Assembly (NCBI GenBank): GCA_002102225.1
Contig: LQPB01000053.1
Coordinates: 1-64,000, forward strand
Direction of reading: 5' to 3'
Length of the DNA: 64,000 nt
Source: Mycobacterium interjectum
GTDB taxonomy: Bacteria > Actinomycetota > Actinomycetes > Mycobacteriales > Mycobacteriaceae
In this document: piece by piece, positions 46,279 through 56,886 of the stretch
Position numbering within the stretch: position 1 is the first letter of the stretch
Layout: each line of letters begins with the position of its first letter
Program-made: the position numbers and the translations under genes
Notes under the pieces: generated by a model
Seen by the model: the letters and a program-made list of their open reading frames with translations, nothing else
Databases searched by the model: none
Told to the model about the DNA's origin: nothing

Positions 46279-49200
46279 ATGGCTGATACAGACGACCCCC
46301 AGGACCAGCAGGAAAACCTGCCCGCCAAGAAGACCGCAGACATCACGGTCCCCGAGATGCGCCAGTGGCTGCGCAACTACGTGGCCAAGGCGACCGGGCA
46401 GGCACCCGATTCGATCGACGAGTCGGTGCCGATGGTCGAGCTGGGCCTGTCGTCGCGCGACGCCGTGGCGATGGCCGCCGACATCGAGGACATGACCGGT
46501 GTCACCCTGTCGGTCGCGGTGGCGTTCCAGCATCCGACCATCGAATCGCTGGCCACCCGGATCATCGAGGGCGAACCCGAACCGGACCTGTCGGGCGACG
46601 ACGTCGTCGACTGGTCGCGCAACGGGCCCGCGGAGCGCGTCGACATCGCGGTCGTGGGCCTGTCCACCCGGCTGCCCGGCGACATGAACAGCCCCGAGGA
46701 AACCTGGCAGGCGCTGATCGAGGGCCGCGACGCCATCACCGACCTGCCCGAGGGCCGCTGGGAGGAATTCCTGGAAGAGCCGCGGCTGGCCGAGCGGGTC
46801 GCCAAGGCCCGCACCCGCGGCGGCTACCTGAAGGACATCAAGGGCTTCGACTCCGAGTTTTTCGCGATCGCCAAGACCGAGGCCGACAACATCGACCCGC
46901 AGCAGCGGATGGCGCTGGAGCTGACCTGGGAGGCGCTCGAGCACGCGCGCATCCCGGCGTCGAGCCTGCGCGGCGAGGCGGTCGGCGTGTTCGTCGGCGT
47001 CTCCAACCATGACTACGGCTTCCTGGCCATCTCCGACCCGACCGTCGCGCACCCGTACGCGATCACCGGCAACTCGCCGTCGATCATCGCGAACCGGGTG
47101 TCCTACTTCTACGACTTCCGCGGGCCTTCGGTCGCGGTCGACACGGCGTGCTCGAGCTCGCTGGTGGCGATCCACCAGGCCGTGCAGGCGCTGCGCAACG
47201 GTGAAGCCGACGTCGCCGTCGCCGGCGGCGTCAACGCGCTGATCACGCCCGCGGTGACGCTGGGCTTCGACGAGATCGGCGCGGTGCTGGCCCCCGACGG
47301 CCGGATCAAGTCGTTCTCTTCCGACGCCGACGGCTACACCCGCTCGGAGGGCGCCGGCATGCTGGTGCTCAAGCGGGTCGACGACGCGCGCCGCGACGGC
47401 GACCAGATCCTGGCCGTGATCGCCGGCACCGCGGTCAACCACGACGGCCGGTCCAACGGCCTGATCGCACCGAACCAGGACGCGCAGGCCGACGTGCTGC
47501 GCCGGGCCTACAAGGACGCCGGCATCGATCCGCGGAACGTCGACTACATCGAGGCGCACGGCACGGGTACCGTCCTCGGTGACCCGATCGAGGCCGAGGC
47601 GCTGGGCCGGGTCATCGGCAGGGGCCGTCCGGCCGACCGTCCGGCGCTGCTGGGCGCGGTGAAAACCAATGTGGGGCACATGGAGTCGGCCGCCGGTGCG
47701 GCCAGCATGGCCAAGGTGGTGCTGGCGCTGCAGCACGACAAGTTGCCGCCGTCGATCAACTTCGCCGGGCCGAGCCCGTACATCGACTTCGACGCGATGC
47801 GCCTGAAAGTCATTGACACGGCGACCGATTGGCCGCGCTACGGCGGCTACGCGCTGGCCGGAGTGTCGAGCTTTGGCTTCGGCGGCGCCAACGCGCACGT
47901 GGTGGTGCGCGAGGTTCTGCCGCGCGACGTGGTCGAAAAAGAGCCCGACCCCAAACCCGAGGTGAAGGCCGCGCCCGAGGCGGCCGAAGCGCCCACGCTC
48001 GAGGCGCACTCGCTGCGGTTCGACGACTTTGGCAACATCATCCCCGACGCCTCCGCGGCGGTCGAGGAGGCAGAGCCCGACCTTCCGGACGTCACCGAAG
48101 AGGCGCTGAGCCTCAAGGAGGCCGCGCTGGAAGAGCTTGCGGCGCAAGAGCTTCCGCCGCCGGTTATCCCGCTCGTCGTCTCGGCGTTCCTGACGTCGCG
48201 GAAGAAGGCCGCGGCCGCCGAGCTCGCCGACTGGATGGAAAGCCCCGAGGGCCAGGCGTCGTCGCTGGAATCGATCGGGCGGTCGCTGTCTCGCCGCAAC
48301 CATGGTCGCTCGCGCGCGGTGGTGCTGGCACACGACCACGAGGAGGCCATCAAGGGCCTGCGCGCGATCGCCGAGGGCAAGCAACGGCCGAACGTGTACA
48401 GCGTCGACGGGCCGGTGAGCAACGGCCCGGTGTGGGTGCTGGCCGGTTTCGGTGCGCAGCATCGCAAGATGGGCAAGAGCCTGTATCTGCGCAACGACGT
48501 CTTCGCGCAGTGGATCGAGAAGGTCGACGCGCTGGTCCAGGACGAGCTGGGCTACTCGGTGCTCGAGCTGATCCTGGACGACTCGCAGGACTACGGCATC
48601 GAGACCACCCAGGTCACCATCTTCGCGATCCAGATCGCCCTGGGCGAGCTGCTCAAGCATCACGGCGCCAAGCCCGCCGCGGTGGTCGGCCAGTCGCTGG
48701 GCGAGGCCGCGTCGGCGTACTTCGCCGGCGGCCTGTCGCTGCGCGACGCCACCCGGGCCATCTGCTCCCGCTCCCATCTGATGGGCGAGGGCGAGGCGAT
48801 GCTGTTCGGCGAGTACATCCGGCTGATGGCGCTGGTGGAGTACTCCGCCGAGGAGATCAAGACGGTGTTCTCCGACTTCCCCGACCTGGAGGTGTGCGTC
48901 TACGCCGCGCCCACCCAGACCGTCATCGGCGGCCCGCCCGAGCAGGTGGACGCGATCATCGCCCGCGCGGAATCCGAGGGCAAGTTCGCCCGCAAGTTCC
49001 AGACCAAGGGCGCCAGCCACACCTCGCAGATGGACCCGCTGCTGGGCGAGCTCGCCGCGGAACTGCAGGGCATCAAGCCGATGAGCCCGAGGTGCGGGAT
49101 CTACTCGACCGTGCACGAGGGCAGCTACATCAAGCCCGGCGCTGAGCCGATCCACGACGTCGACTACTGGAAGAAGGGGCTGCGCCACAGCGTCTACTTC

Positions 49201-51594
49201 ACCCACGGCATCCGCAACGCCGTCGACAGCGGACACACCACCTTCGTCGAGCTGGCCCCCAACCCGGTGGCGCTGATGCAGGTGGGCCTGACGACGGCCG
49301 ACGCCGGCCTGCACGATGCCCAGTTGATCCCAACGCTGGCCCGCAAGCAGGACGAGGTCGAGTCGATCGTCTCGACCCTGGCGCAGCTGTACGTCTATGG
49401 GCATGACCTGGATCCCCGGACGCTGTTCACCCGCGCGGCGGGGCCCCGGGATTACGCGAACATCCCGCCGACCCGGTTCAAGCGCAAGGAGCACTGGCTG
49501 GACGTGCACGTCGCCACCAGCAGCGGCTCGGTGCTCATGCCCGGCAACCATGTCGCGCTGCCGGACGGCCGCCACGTCTGGGAGTACGCGCCCAAGGGCT
49601 TGACGGACCTGGCGGCGCTGGTGAAATCCGCTGCGGCCGAAGTGTTTCCGGACGCGCAGCTGACCGCCGCGGAGGAGCGGGCCAAGCCGGGGGAGGGCTC
49701 CCGGCTGGTGACCACGCTGACCCGGCATCCCGGCGGCGCGTCGGTCCAGGTGCACGCCCGCATCGACGAGTCCTTCACGCTGGTGTACGACGCGCTGGTG
49801 ACCCGGGGCGGCGCCGAGTCGGTGCTGCCGGCGGCGGTGGGCGCCGGCACCGCGATCGCGGCTCCCAGCAATGGGGCCGTCGCGGAGGCTCCCTCCGACC
49901 GCCCGGAGGAGGAGGCGCTCGGCGACAGCCTGACCAACCGGTACATGCCGGCCGGCTTCACCAAGTGGTCACCGGACTCGGGTGAGACCATCGCCGACCG
50001 GCTGGGCGCGATCGTCGGCGCCGCAATGGGTTACGAACCCGAGGACCTGCCGTGGGAGGTGCCGCTGATCGAGCTGGGCCTCGACTCGCTGATGGCGGTG
50101 CGGATCAAGAACCGGGTCGAATACGACTTCGACCTGCCGCCCATTCAGTTGACGGCCGTGCGCGACGCCAACCTCTACGCCGTCGAGAAGCTGATCGAGT
50201 ACGCGGTCGAGCACCGCGACGAGGTCGAGCAGCTGCACGAGCACCAGAAGACCCAGACGGCCGAGGAAATCGCGCGGGCGCAGGCCGAGTTGATCAGCGG
50301 CGCGACGCCGGCCTCGGTGGTGGCGTCGGCTCCCGACCCGCAAGCCGAGCCGGAAACGCAGCCGCCGCCGGCCTCCGACGTCCCGATCCCGCCGCCGCCG
50401 ACCGACCCCGCTGGGCCCGGCGTCAACGGGGGACAGCCGAAGGTGTCCGGGGTGGCCGAGGCGCTCAACCAGGAGGCGGTCGCCAAGGCGCTGAACTCCG
50501 ACGTGCCGCCGCGCGACGCCGCCGAGCGGGTCACCTTCGCCACGTGGGCGATCGTGACCGGCAAGTCGCCGGGCGGCATCTTCAACCCGCTGCCCAAGCT
50601 CGACGCCGACACCGCCGCCAAGATGGCGGAACGGTTGTCGGAGCGCGCCGAAGGTCCGATAACGGCCGAGGACGTGCTGACGTCGGACAACATCGAGGCG
50701 CTGGCCGAAAAGGTGCGCGAGTACCTGGAGGCCGGGGTGGTCGACGGGTTCGTCCGTACGCTGCGGGCCCGGCCAGAGGGCAGCACGAAACCGCCGGTTT
50801 TCGTGTTCCACCCGGCCGGCGGCTCGACGGTGGTCTACGAGCCGCTGCTCAACCGGTTGCCGGCCGACACCCCGATGTACGGCCTGGAACGGGTCGAGGG
50901 GACGATCGAAGAGCGTGCGGCGCAATACGTTCCGAAGCTGATCGAGATGCAGGGCGACGGGCCGTACATTCTGGCCGGCTGGTCGCTGGGCGGCGCGCTG
51001 GCCTACGCCTGCGCGATCGGCCTCAAGCGGATGGGCAAGGACGTCGAGTTCGTCGGCCTCATCGACGCGGTGCGGCCGGGCGAGGAGATCCCGCAGACCA
51101 AGGAGGAGATCCGCAAGCGCTGGGATCGCTACGCGCGGTTCGCCGAGAAGACCTTCAACGTCACCATCGACGAGATCCCCTACGAACAGCTTGAGGAGCT
51201 CGACGACGCGGGGCAGGTCCAGCTGGTGCTCGAGGCGGTCAAGGCGAGCGGGGTGCAGATCCCGGGCGGGATCATCGAACACCAGCGCACGTCGTACCTG
51301 GACCAGCGGGCCATCGACACCGCCGAGATCCAGCCGTACGACGGGCACGTCACGCTCTACATGGCCGATCGCTACCATGACGACGCGATCATGTTCGAAC
51401 CGCGCTACGCCACCCGCAAGCCGGACGGCGGGTGGGGCGAGCACGTCACAGACCTCGAGGTGGTGCCCGTCGGTGGCGAGCACATCCAGGTCATCGACGA
51501 GCCGATCATCGCCAAGGTGGGGGCGCACATGACCCAGGCGTTGAACGCGATCGCGGCAAAGCATCAGCCGGACGCGTCCGAAACAGTTAGGTAG
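46279..51594 (+). CDS. pks13: Polyketide synthase Pks13, mycolic acid condensase
   Basis: 1771 residues with five domains in order: N-terminal ACP (Ser59 in ELGLSSRD), ketosynthase (Cys291 in DTACSSSL, with EAHGTGT and [10 protein letters not shown]), acyltransferase (Ser806 in [10 protein letters not shown]), C-terminal ACP (Ser1270 in ELGLDSLMA), and thioesterase (Ser1569 in GWSLGGALA). It condenses the meromycoloyl chain with carboxylated C24-26 acyl-CoA and releases the alpha-alkyl beta-keto product to trehalose. The inter-domain segment after KS (about residues 555-640) is longer and acid-rich than expected, which accounts for part of the extra length over M. tuberculosis (1733). Confidence 0.98.
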   Translation: MADTDDPQDQQENLPAKKTADITVPEMRQWLRNYVAKATGQAPDSIDESVPMVELGLSSRDAVAMAADIEDMTGVTLSVAVAFQHPTIESLATRIIEGEPEPDLSGDDVVDWSRNGPAERVDIAVVGLSTRLPGDMNSPEETWQALIEGRDAITDLPEGRWEEFLEEPRLAERVAKARTRGGYLKDIKGFDSEFFAIAKTEADNIDPQQRMALELTWEALEHARIPASSLRGEAVGVFVGVSNHDYGFLAISDPTVAHPYAITGNSPSIIANRVSYFYDFRGPSVAVDTACSSSLVAIHQAVQALRNGEADVAVAGGVNALITPAVTLGFDEIGAVLAPDGRIKSFSSDADGYTRSEGAGMLVLKRVDDARRDGDQILAVIAGTAVNHDGRSNGLIAPNQDAQADVLRRAYKDAGIDPRNVDYIEAHGTGTVLGDPIEAEALGRVIGRGRPADRPALLGAVKTNVGHMESAAGAASMAKVVLALQHDKLPPSINFAGPSPYIDFDAMRLKVIDTATDWPRYGGYALAGVSSFGFGGANAHVVVREVLPRDVVEKEPDPKPEVKAAPEAAEAPTLEAHSLRFDDFGNIIPDASAAVEEAEPDLPDVTEEALSLKEAALEELAAQELPPPVIPLVVSAFLTSRKKAAAAELADWMESPEGQASSLESIGRSLSRRNHGRSRAVVLAHDHEEAIKGLRAIAEGKQRPNVYSVDGPVSNGPVWVLAGFGAQHRKMGKSLYLRNDVFAQWIEKVDALVQDELGYSVLELILDDSQDYGIETTQVTIFAIQIALGELLKHHGAKPAAVVGQSLGEAASAYFAGGLSLRDATRAICSRSHLMGEGEAMLFGEYIRLMALVEYSAEEIKTVFSDFPDLEVCVYAAPTQTVIGGPPEQVDAIIARAESEGKFARKFQTKGASHTSQMDPLLGELAAELQGIKPMSPRCGIYSTVHEGSYIKPGAEPIHDVDYWKKGLRHSVYFTHGIRNAVDSGHTTFVELAPNPVALMQVGLTTADAGLHDAQLIPTLARKQDEVESIVSTLAQLYVYGHDLDPRTLFTRAAGPRDYANIPPTRFKRKEHWLDVHVATSSGSVLMPGNHVALPDGRHVWEYAPKGLTDLAALVKSAAAEVFPDAQLTAAEERAKPGEGSRLVTTLTRHPGGASVQVHARIDESFTLVYDALVTRGGAESVLPAAVGAGTAIAAPSNGAVAEAPSDRPEEEALGDSLTNRYMPAGFTKWSPDSGETIADRLGAIVGAAMGYEPEDLPWEVPLIELGLDSLMAVRIKNRVEYDFDLPPIQLTAVRDANLYAVEKLIEYAVEHRDEVEQLHEHQKTQTAEEIARAQAELISGATPASVVASAPDPQAEPETQPPPASDVPIPPPPTDPAGPGVNGGQPKVSGVAEALNQEAVAKALNSDVPPRDAAERVTFATWAIVTGKSPGGIFNPLPKLDADTAAKMAERLSERAEGPITAEDVLTSDNIEALAEKVREYLEAGVVDGFVRTLRARPEGSTKPPVFVFHPAGGSTVVYEPLLNRLPADTPMYGLERVEGTIEERAAQYVPKLIEMQGDGPYILAGWSLGGALAYACAIGLKRMGKDVEFVGLIDAVRPGEEIPQTKEEIRKRWDRYARFAEKTFNVTIDEIPYEQLEELDDAGQVQLVLEAVKASGVQIPGGIIEHQRTSYLDQRAIDTAEIQPYDGHVTLYMADRYHDDAIMFEPRYATRKPDGGWGEHVTDLEVVPVGGEHIQVIDEPIIAKVGAHMTQALNAIAAKHQPDASETVR

Positions 51595-51601
51595 GCAAGC
51601 A

Positions 51602-53188
51602 GTGACGGAGACCCTCCCCGCTTCAGGGCAAGCTCCCGTTCAGCACACCACCGCCGAAAAGCTGGCCGAGCTGCACGCTCGCCTCGAGCTGGCCAAGGAG
51701 CCCGGCGGGGAGAAGGCCGCCGCCAAGCGCGACAAGAAGGGCATTCCGAGCGCCCGCGCTCGCGTGCACGCGCTGGTCGATCCGGGCACCTTCTTCGAGA
51801 TCGGGGCGCTGGCCAAGACGCCGAACGACCCGAACGCGCTCTACGGCGACGGGTGCGTCACCGGTCACGCCATGATCGACGGCCGGCCGGTCGGGGTGTT
51901 CTCGCACGACCAGACGGTGTTCCAGGGCACCGTCGGGGAGATGTTCGGCCGCAAGGTCGCGCGGCTGATGGAGTGGTGCGCGATGGTCGGGTGCCCGATC
52001 GTCGGCATCCAGGACTCCGGCGGGGCCCGGATCCAGGACGCGGTGACCTCGCTGGCGTGGTACGCCGAGCTGGGCCGCCGGCACGAGGCGCTGTCCGGGC
52101 TGGTGCCGCAGATCTCGCTCATCTTCGGCAAATGCGCTGGGGGAGCGGTGTATTCGCCGATCCAGGACGATCTCCTGGTCTCGGTCCGCGACCAGGGCTA
52201 CTTCTTCGTCACCGGGCCCGACGTGATTCGGGAGGTCACCGGCGAGGAGGTCACCCTCGACGAGCTCGGTGGCTCCGACGCCCAGGCCCGCTACGGCAAC
52301 ATCCATCAGGTGGTCGACTCGGAGGCGGAGGCGTTCCAGTACGTCCGCGACTACCTGTCGTTTCTGCCGTCGAACTGCTTCGACAAGCCGCCGATCGTCA
52401 ACCCCGGGCTGGAGCCCGAGATCACCCCGACCGACCTGGAGCTCGACGCCATCGTGCCGGACTCCGACAACGCGGCCTACGACATGCACGAGATCCTGCT
52501 GCGCATCTTCGACGACGGCGACTTCCTCGACGTCGCCGCGCAGCACGGGCCCGCCATCATCACCGGGTACGCCCGCGTCGACGGCCACCCGGTCGGCGTC
52601 ATCGCCAACCAGCCCATGCACATGTCGGGGGCGATCGACAACGAGGCGTCCGACAAGGCGGCGCGGTTCATCCGGTTCTGCGACGCGTTCAACATCCCGC
52701 TGGTCTTCGTCGTGGACACGCCCGGGTTCCTGCCGGGTGCCGAGGAGGAGAAGCGGGGGATCATCAAGCGCGGCGGGCGGTTCCTCTACTCGGTGGTGGA
52801 GGCCGACGTGCCGAAGGTGACCATCACCGTGCGCAAGTCCTACGGCGGCGCGTACGCCGTGATGGGCTCGCGGCAGCTGACCGCGGACTTCAACTTCGCC
52901 TGGCCGACCGCCCGCATCGCGGTGATCGGCGCCGAGGGCGCCGCCCAGCTGCTGATGAAGCGGTTCCCCGACCCGACCACGCCCGAGGCGCAGCAGATCA
53001 AGAAGGACTTCATCGAGGGCTACAACCTCAACATGGCGATCCCGTGGACCGCCGCCGAGCGCGGCTTCATCGACGCGGTCATCGACCCGCACCAGACCCG
53101 GCTGCTGCTGCGCAAGTCGATGCACCTGTTGCGGGACAAGCAGCTGTGGTTCCGCGTCGCCCGCAAGCACGGGCTGATCCCGGTCTAG
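51602..53188 (+). CDS. accD4: Acyl-CoA carboxylase beta subunit AccD4
   Basis: 528 residues, a carboxyltransferase with two crotonase-like halves: [14 protein letters not shown] (N-half oxyanion region) and [14 protein letters not shown] (C-half). With AccA3, AccD5 and AccE5 it carboxylates long-chain acyl-CoA, making the extender used by Pks13. GTG 51602 is 7 bp after the pks13 stop, so fadD32-pks13-accD4 form one operon. The TTATKA-like biotin carrier is on the alpha subunit, not here. Convergent with fadE35 across 14 bp. Confidence 0.97.
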   Translation: MTETLPASGQAPVQHTTAEKLAELHARLELAKEPGGEKAAAKRDKKGIPSARARVHALVDPGTFFEIGALAKTPNDPNALYGDGCVTGHAMIDGRPVGVFSHDQTVFQGTVGEMFGRKVARLMEWCAMVGCPIVGIQDSGGARIQDAVTSLAWYAELGRRHEALSGLVPQISLIFGKCAGGAVYSPIQDDLLVSVRDQGYFFVTGPDVIREVTGEEVTLDELGGSDAQARYGNIHQVVDSEAEAFQYVRDYLSFLPSNCFDKPPIVNPGLEPEITPTDLELDAIVPDSDNAAYDMHEILLRIFDDGDFLDVAAQHGPAIITGYARVDGHPVGVIANQPMHMSGAIDNEASDKAARFIRFCDAFNIPLVFVVDTPGFLPGAEEEKRGIIKRGGRFLYSVVEADVPKVTITVRKSYGGAYAVMGSRQLTADFNFAWPTARIAVIGAEGAAQLLMKRFPDPTTPEAQQIKKDFIEGYNLNMAIPWTAAERGFIDAVIDPHQTRLLLRKSMHLLRDKQLWFRVARKHGLIPV

Positions 53189-53202
53189 TCGCTCGCGACG
53201 GA

Positions 53203-54975
53203 CTAGAGCCGCAACGCCCCGTCCACCAGCTCGTCGAACCGCTCCAACGCCTCGTCGGAGTCGGCGTCGATGCCGCGCAGCGGACCCCGATCGGCGAGGT
53301 AGCGCTGCGCGTAGAGCCGCGCGACGAGCGCCTTGCGCTCCCCCCCGCGCGTCTCCCGTTCCCACGCGGCCTGCTCGGTGAGCAGCGCACCCGCGTAGAC
53401 GTCTCCCATGAACTGCGTCAGCGGAAACAGCCGCGCCTCGGCCACCTCCCCCTCGAGCTTGCCCCACGCGGTGATCGCCGCGTCGAGGTCCTCGACGCGG
53501 TGCGCGACCAGACGAGTGGTCTCGTCGTCGTCGGAGACCGAGACGGCGTCGCGCAGCCGCGCCAGCAGCGCCTCGTGCGCGGCGGCCCGCTCGATGCCGC
53601 GCCGCACATCGAGGCACAGGATGTTGTCCGGGCCCTCCCAGATGGTGTTCACCTGCGCGTCGCGCAGCAGCCGGGCCACCGGCCACGTCTCGATATAGCC
53701 GTTGCCGCCGTGGATTTCGATCGCGTCCGACGCCGCCGAGATCCCGAGCCGGCACACCTTCAGCTTGGTCACGGGGACCGCGATGCGCTGCCGCACGCCG
53801 CGGGGCTGGCGGTGGTTGGCCGCGCCGGTGCCGTCGAAGACCAGCGCGAGTGCCGCCTCGACGTCGACGATCATCTCGGCGAGCTTGCGCCGCATCAGCG
53901 GCTTGTCGATGAGCGCCCCGCCGAACGCGTGCCGGTGCCGGGCGTAGCACAGCGACTCCACCAGGGCGCGGCGGGCGTTGGCGAGCCCGAACTGGGCGAT
54001 GCCGAGCCGCGCGGCGTTGGTCAGCTCCATCATGCGGCCGAGTCCCTTGCCGTCGGACGGGCCCGCGTCCGCGCCGGGTTCCCCGGACAGCAGGAAGGCC
54101 TCGGCGTCGACGAACTCGACCTCGCCGGAGGCCACCGAGCGGGTGCCGAGCTTGTCCTTGAGCCGGCGCACCCGCACCCCGTTGCGCGAACCGTCCCGCC
54201 GGTTGCGCAGCACGAGGAAGTTGGCGACGCCGCGCGACGAGTCCGGCGCCCCTTCGGGCTTGGCCAGCACGACGAACGCCTCGCCGGCGCAGTTGGACGC
54301 GAACCACTTGAACCCGTTGAGCAGCCACGCGTCCCCGGACCGGGTGGCCGTCGTCTCCAGCGCGCCCAGGTCGGAGCCACCGGTGCGTTCGGTCAGCAGC
54401 TGCGCCGTCTCGCCCGCCCATTCGCCGGAGGCGAACTTGGCCAGCACGTACTCGGCCACGTCCGGCGGCGCGTACGCGGACACCAGCGACTGCACCATCC
54501 CGCCGCCCGTGCCCAGCGCGCAGCCCATCCCGATGTCGGCCTGGTTGAGCAGATAGTTCGACGCGAACAGCGCCAGCCCCGAGCTCACCTCGGCGCCCCG
54601 CGCCGCGTCGCGCAGGGCCTGCTGTGCGTCCAGCACCGCGCGCTTGGACTGCGTGAACGACGCCGGCATGACGACGCGGCTGACGTCGTGTCCCCACCGG
54701 TCGTATCGTTCCAGCCGGGGCGGGTTGCGGTCGGTCTCCTCGGCCCAGCGCGCCACCGGGCCGCCCATCAGGTCACCGATGCGGGCCAGATGGGGCTCTA
54801 GGACGGCCAATTCGTCGGGCCGCAGGTAATAGGCCATGGTGAACTGCAGGGTGGGATCGGTCAGATACCAGTTCAGCCCCACGGCTCCGCGGTAGTTGTC
54901 CGTCCGGTAGCGCTGCGACTTTTCTTCGGTGGAGAACGGCAGCCTGTCCACCGCCTCTGAGGTGTAGTCGCTCAT
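53203..54975 (-). CDS. fadE35: Acyl-CoA dehydrogenase FadE35
   Basis: 590 residues, an AidB-like acyl-CoA dehydrogenase: N-terminal DNYRGAVGLNWYLTDPTLQF, FAD-binding region ALGTGGGMVQ and WLLNGFKWFASNCAGEAFVV, the catalytic-region RHAFGGALIDKPLMRRKLAE, and EIHGGNGYIETWPVARLLRD. Substrate unknown. M. tuberculosis FadE35 has 593 residues and lies near embB as here. In M. tuberculosis an insertion sequence (Rv3798) separates it from accD4; that is not present. Confidence 0.94.
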   Translation of the reverse strand: MSDYTSEAVDRLPFSTEEKSQRYRTDNYRGAVGLNWYLTDPTLQFTMAYYLRPDELAVLEPHLARIGDLMGGPVARWAEETDRNPPRLERYDRWGHDVSRVVMPASFTQSKRAVLDAQQALRDAARGAEVSSGLALFASNYLLNQADIGMGCALGTGGGMVQSLVSAYAPPDVAEYVLAKFASGEWAGETAQLLTERTGGSDLGALETTATRSGDAWLLNGFKWFASNCAGEAFVVLAKPEGAPDSSRGVANFLVLRNRRDGSRNGVRVRRLKDKLGTRSVASGEVEFVDAEAFLLSGEPGADAGPSDGKGLGRMMELTNAARLGIAQFGLANARRALVESLCYARHRHAFGGALIDKPLMRRKLAEMIVDVEAALALVFDGTGAANHRQPRGVRQRIAVPVTKLKVCRLGISAASDAIEIHGGNGYIETWPVARLLRDAQVNTIWEGPDNILCLDVRRGIERAAAHEALLARLRDAVSVSDDDETTRLVAHRVEDLDAAITAWGKLEGEVAEARLFPLTQFMGDVYAGALLTEQAAWERETRGGERKALVARLYAQRYLADRGPLRGIDADSDEALERFDELVDGALRL

Positions 54976-55028
54976 GCCGCGACCGTATTACAGGCGCGAC
55001 GCCGAGTGAAGCAAGCTTGGGCCGATTC

Positions 55029-55775
55029 TCATGCGGTGGCGCGCAGCGGTCGCCGCCGATAGACGCCCAGGGCGGCACCCGCGGCCGCACGACGGGCGAG
55101 CGCATCGACGTCGGTGATCAGAACGCTCTTGCCTTGCAACGTGATCCAGCCGCTGGATGCGAAATCGCGCAGTGCCTTGTTAACCGACACGCGGTCGGCG
55201 CCGACGAGTTGAGCCATCTCGTCCTGGCTCAGCTCGTGCGCGACCCGCAGCCCATCGCGCTCGCGGGTGCCAAAGCGGCGGGCCAACAGCAACAGCTGGT
55301 GCGCCACGCGGGTGGCCACATCGCTGGAGATCAGCTCGATGAGTTGGTCCTCGGTATGTTGTAGCCGCTGGTTCAGTGCCTGCAGCAGCTGCTCGGCGAT
55401 CACCGGCCGGTGGGCCATCCAGGCGCGCAACGTGGCACGGTCCACCCACACCGCGCGAACGTCGGTAATGGCCGCCGCGGTGCAGGAGCGGGGACCGGGA
55501 TCGAACACCGCCAGCTCGCCGAAGACGTCCGCCGGGCCCATGATCGCCCGGAGATTCTCGCGGCCGCCGGGGCCCCTCAGGGTGATTTTGACCTTGCCCG
55601 CGACGATGATGTACACCCGATCACCCGGGTCCCCCTGGGAGAAAATCGTCTGCCCCGCCGTGAATGCGGTGGTATGCAGTTGCTTGATCATCGCCGCCGC
55701 GGTCTCGGGTTCGACGTGGCGCAATATTCCGGCCTCGCCGAGAAGCTGAATCAGGATCCGATCCACGTCGCTCAC
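55029..55775 (-). CDS. Crp/Fnr-family transcriptional regulator, paralogue of mycobacterial Crp
   Basis: 248 residues. The cyclic-nucleotide-binding domain (FSQGDPGDRVYIIVAGKVKI, IMGPADVFGELAVFDPGPRS) resembles M. tuberculosis Crp (Rv3676), including FGEL and the PRS segment that hold cAMP. The winged-helix part is DEMAQLVGADRVSVNKALRD; in Crp the matching sequence is GASRETVNK, so the recognition-helix Glu becomes Val. A basic C-terminal tail (VYRRRPLRATA) is added. GTG 55775 follows AGGAGG. Third gene of a probable operon with an FHA and a membrane protein. Confidence 0.9.
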   Translation of the reverse strand: MSDVDRILIQLLGEAGILRHVEPETAAAMIKQLHTTAFTAGQTIFSQGDPGDRVYIIVAGKVKITLRGPGGRENLRAIMGPADVFGELAVFDPGPRSCTAAAITDVRAVWVDRATLRAWMAHRPVIAEQLLQALNQRLQHTEDQLIELISSDVATRVAHQLLLLARRFGTRERDGLRVAHELSQDEMAQLVGADRVSVNKALRDFASSGWITLQGKSVLITDVDALARRAAAGAALGVYRRRPLRATA

Positions 55776-55794
55776 GAAAGCCCTCCTCGTCGTG

Positions 55795-56238
55795 TCAACC
55801 GGTCGCCGGCCCGGTGAGGAAAACCAGACGGAAATTGCCGATCTGAATCTCGTCGCCGTTGGCCAGCACCGCCGAATCGACGGGTTCGCGGTTGAGATAG
55901 GTGCTGTTCAGGCTGCCGAGGTCAACGACGCGGAATTGGCCGTTCTCCCTTCGGAATTCGGCGTGCCTGCGGCTGACCGTGATGTCATCGAGGAAGATGT
56001 CGCTGCCCGGATGCCTGCCCGCCGACATGATGGGCTGCTGCAAGAAAAACTGCGATCCGGCATTGGGGCCCCGCTTCACGATGAGCATGCCCGACCCCCT
56101 GCCCATTGTCGCCATATCCTCGACCGCCGCGTCGGCGACGGCCGTGGACGTGTCGAACTTGTCGCCCAGGTTTCGCAGGGCGGGGCCGATATCGGCGGTG
56201 CTTTCGTCGGGGTTTGGCGTTGACACCGTCGTGGTCAC
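55795..56238 (-). CDS. FHA-domain protein, GarA paralogue
   Basis: 147 residues: a flexible Thr/Ser-rich N-terminal tail (1-49) and a forkhead-associated domain (52-143) almost identical in places to GarA: LIVKRGPNAGS, SAGRHPGSDIFLDD (R75), VSRRHAEF (S89), VVDLGSLNSTYLNREPVDS (N111), VLANGDEIQIGNFRLVFLTG. FHA domains bind phosphothreonine. GarA is switched by PknB/PknG phosphorylation of ETTSVF; that motif is missing here. GTG 56238 overlaps the stop of the membrane-protein gene (GTGA). Function unknown; GarA itself controls 2-oxoglutarate metabolism. Confidence 0.9.
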   Translation of the reverse strand: MTTTVSTPNPDESTADIGPALRNLGDKFDTSTAVADAAVEDMATMGRGSGMLIVKRGPNAGSQFFLQQPIMSAGRHPGSDIFLDDITVSRRHAEFRRENGQFRVVDLGSLNSTYLNREPVDSAVLANGDEIQIGNFRLVFLTGPATG

Positions 56239-56702
56239 GCCGCCCGGGGAAGATCGGGGGCCGCGGTCGCCGCGTGCGATGCCGGCCGGCGGGGCGCCGG
56301 GGCCCACCCGATGTAGGTCAGATACAGCCCGACCAGGGCGAAGACGATGCAGAGCGAAACCCACCAGCCCTGCGCGCCGATCATGCTGTTGGCCACCGCG
56401 ACGAAAGCCTTGGGAAAGGCCACCAGGAGCAGCCCGCGCAGCACGATGAGCCAGCCCAGCGACGAAACGATGATCGCCGCGGCGCCGTTCCAGTACTGAT
56501 GAGCGGCGACCATGATCAGCCCGAACAGCAGGATGAAGGCGCCGCTGACAAACGCCCACATCGAATTTGCTTCGAACTGCGACAGCAGCGTCTGCATGTC
56601 CGAAGCGCGCGCCACCGCCGTGACGTCGACAATGACGAGGAAAGGACCGAGGGCGCGCGCGAAAAAGCGCGTCCTGGCCTGAGACTCTGCTGAAGCATTC
56701 AT
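56235..56702 (-). CDS. Four-helix integral membrane protein
   Basis: 155 residues with four TM helices: ARALGPFLVIVDVTAVARA, MWAFVSGAFILLFGLIMVAA, IIVSSLGWLIVLRGLLLVAF and WWVSLCIVFALVGLYLTYIG. A short hydrophilic C-terminus follows (PAPRRPASHAATAAPDLP). No recognised domain. ATG 56702 (MNASAE) with GGAAGGC 9 bp upstream is preferred over ATG 56717. First gene of the operon with FHA and Crp genes; a DosR box lies 66 bp upstream. Confidence 0.82.
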   Translation of the reverse strand: MNASAESQARTRFFARALGPFLVIVDVTAVARASDMQTLLSQFEANSMWAFVSGAFILLFGLIMVAAHQYWNGAAAIIVSSLGWLIVLRGLLLVAFPKAFVAVANSMIGAQGWWVSLCIVFALVGLYLTYIGWAPAPRRPASHAATAAPDLPRAA

Positions 56703-56735
56703 CGGCGTGCCTTCCATCCGGCGTCGTTCGACACT

Positions 56736-56741
56736 TGTATA
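56736..56741 (-). promoter_or_regulatory. Candidate -10 hexamer of the membrane-protein/FHA/Crp operon
   Basis: TATACA on the minus strand, 34 bp upstream of the ATG at 56702 and about 27 bp downstream of the DosR box, a reasonable spacing for an activator-dependent promoter. Confidence 0.45.
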
Positions 56742-56767
56742 GGACCATTTCGCCGAGGGGTGGAAAT

Positions 56768-56782
56768 AGGGACCGAAGTCCC
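56768..56782 (-). promoter_or_regulatory. DosR dormancy-box match
   Basis: Minus-strand GGGACTTCGGTCCCT fits the published dormancy motif GGGACTTNNGNCCCT at every fixed position and is a near-palindrome on both strands. It is 66 bp upstream of the membrane-protein start and about 105 bp upstream of the divergent DUF1918 gene. Regulation by DosR is inferred from the motif alone. Confidence 0.75.
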
Positions 56783-56886
56783 GTTCGCCCGGGGCGTTCG
56801 TCCTCGCACGCCAACGGTGACCTATGGCCCTCCCTGGCCTGTCGCGCCGCGGCGCATGATCGGCATATCAGTCAACGAGGGAGTCG

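Noticed and set aside
46201..49755. A 1184-codon open frame antisense to pks13
   Set aside because: It is a shadow of the high-GC pks13 frame: composition is Arg/Gly/His/Asp/Val-rich with no domains, while the plus strand shows all Pks13 motifs.
51853..54801. Long plus-strand frame of 982 codons across accD4 and fadE35
   Set aside because: Runs out of frame through accD4 and antisense to fadE35; no recognisable domain and Arg/Gly/Ala-rich.
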